DNA of 64,000 bases from positions 1,470,334 to 1,534,333 of the forward strand of contig BFEA01000188.1 in assembly GCA_003427395.1 (NCBI GenBank), given 5' to 3'. Position numbers and translations under genes: made by a program. Source of the stretch: Chara braunii (Eukaryota > Streptophyta > Charophyceae > Charales > Characeae). A model generated the notes under the pieces. It was not told the DNA's origin. It did not search any database and saw only the letters and a program-made list of their open reading frames with translations. This document shows positions 62,695 to 64,000 of this stretch, in pieces (the first letter of the stretch is position 1; the number at the start of each line of letters is the position of its first letter).

Positions 62695-64000
62695 GGGCAT
62701 AATTGGTCGAACTCTGTATGTGTAACCAGTCCCTCCTAGTCTACCTATACAGAAATATCAGGCCCTGAAATGGCAAGGTACATGGATCTGGGGATCCAAC
62801 TAGTCTCCAAGTCCACCTCCCTCCAGCCTCAGTTGGGTGTCGAGGCTAGGCAGACCGTTGAAGGGGACAACCTCAACAACCTCAACAACCTCAACATTGA
62901 AGACACCCAAGTCACCCAAGGAGCTGTTGTATCTAAGGAGCACTGAGGGCACCGGGATTGGGTGAGATGACCAAAGGCTGCTTTTTAGGCCGTTTAGGTC
63001 AAGAATTGTGACGGTTTTTTTTTTTTTTTTTTTTTTTTTAATTAGAAAAGAGAAAAAGACTTCAGCCTTTGTCAGCGTCTTTCTTTCATCTATTTGCTTC
63101 TTTTTTTTTTTTTTTTTTTTTGAAAGACGTACCATTTCATTATAATGAGAGAAACGAGGACGGGAAATGTTACGTGCATAGATACGCAATGTACATAATA
63201 ACCGAGGATCTGCAATGTGATGAAAAGAACTGAATGGACAATGCGGTGCGAATAGAATCTCGACAAGCAATGTGCATTCTCATACATACATAATGGTGCT
63301 GAATAGCGCAGGGAAGACTTAAATACAAAGACTGACTTGACCGGGACTGACCTCATTCACGTAGTACAAAGTAACGAAGCAGAATGCTAGAATGCTAATA
63401 ACTAGCCCAATCAATGTTTGAACTCAGACCAAACATACATCGTATCCCTCACCAGGTGTGATGGAGCCTGACGCTGTACACAAGAAGAAAGCGTCAGGTC
63501 CAGGCATACACAGACGAAGAGGAAGGAATCAGACGAAAGGAGGGAGAGAGATGGGGATGTCGTCAACACCAAGTCTTTGTCACCAATCCCAAATAATCCC
63601 TCGTTGCCATGTTTGAAGTCCCAAAAGTCGAGTCTGGATCCGATGTCACTAAGCTCTGTCTCTCTTCTCTCGTAGTCTGCAGATGCAGTGAAGTCAGATG
63701 TTGAGAGGGGGAGAAGGAGACGGTGGACTGAGAAGAGGAAGAAGAACTCTCTCTCACTATTACGAGCCAGATACTGACCTGTTGTATTGGCACTGTGCTG
63801 CAGGTACCTTGAAGGCGAAGCTGGAGCAACGGCGCTGCAGGTAAGTGTCTCTGGCCTCCGCCCAATCTCTCTCTCTCTCTAGTACTATCTAGCTATGACG
63901 CCCAGCGCAGGAGACTACAGTTACCTACTGTGCCTATCGCTGAAAACTACAAGCTAACGCTACTACTACTCTGCAGCGCTCCCTCCGGAGTGCTGCTTCC
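62695..64000. other. No gene; simple repeats and T-runs
   Basis: AACCTCAAC units lie at 62870-62900, T-runs at 63015-63038 and 63101-63121, and a CT microsatellite at 63866-63882. An AGAGGAAGAAG-rich tract at 63700-63755 is present. No coding region is recognisable at the end of the window. Confidence 0.5.

Overview
This window reads as repeat-dense nuclear DNA of a green-lineage (streptophyte or charophyte-like) eukaryote; a Chara-type alga is my guess, not a proof. The support is plant-style LINEs with two ORFs, a hAT transposase with BED finger, DUF659-like core and C-terminal dimerisation domain, tRNA-derived SINEs, short terminal-inverted-repeat elements, a nuclear-type 28S rRNA piece, and fragments of plastid psaB and psaC that look like plastid DNA moved to the nucleus. 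I found no intact host gene with a recognisable function, no operon-like layout, no CRISPR array and no intact tRNA gene. There are two large N gaps (10968-11611 and 49957-50081), and some LINE reading frames are broken by stops or frameshifts.

Layout. 1-5.8 kb: GC-rich palindromes, a purine-rich tract, a LINE endonuclease scrap, a hAT-like miniature element (3100-3406), an Asn-rich ORF built on GTT repeats, and a Harbinger-like miniature element (5465-5831). 6.2-11 kb: LINE A (+), decayed, with a structured 3' tail running into the gap. 11.6-14 kb: tandem repeats, a fold-back, a SINE-1 copy. 14.7-15.1 kb: chimeric plastid fragment. 15.6-21 kb: a hAT transposase on the minus strand with a miniature element inserted in it, flanked by an apparent 8-bp target duplication. 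21.3-22.1 kb: LINE F 3' end. 22-28.8 kb: non-coding, with a 122-bp triple repeat and an eleven-member stem-loop array (24956-25859). 28.8-30.2 kb: AT-rich block with a third hAT-like core. 30.4-33.3 kb: LINE E fragment, solo LINE tails, two SINE types, a 37-bp tandem repeat.

33.3-41.2 kb: LINE C (-), the best preserved LINE, with ORF1 (one internal TAG) and ORF2 coupled by a GTGA overlap. 41.3-50 kb: SINE heads, minisatellites, solo LINE tails, LINE G 3' end, unassigned ORFs and a degenerate tandem array. 50-55.8 kb: LINE B (-), same clade as LINE A. 55.9-57 kb: SINE-2 copy and a solo tail. 57.6-58.6 kb: degenerate tandem array. 59.3-62.7 kb: LINE D ORF1 (+), interrupted by an antisense 28S rRNA fragment. 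The last 1.3 kb has only simple repeats.

The parts relate mainly as a retrotransposition ecosystem. LINE 3' ends and solo short copies share a stem-loop plus poly(A) tail whose stem shows paired base changes, as expected if reverse transcriptase recognises the RNA structure. SINEs and miniature elements appear to depend on LINE and hAT machinery of the kinds seen here. The least explained structure is the stem-loop array at 24956-25859, where loops stay constant and stems change in a paired way.
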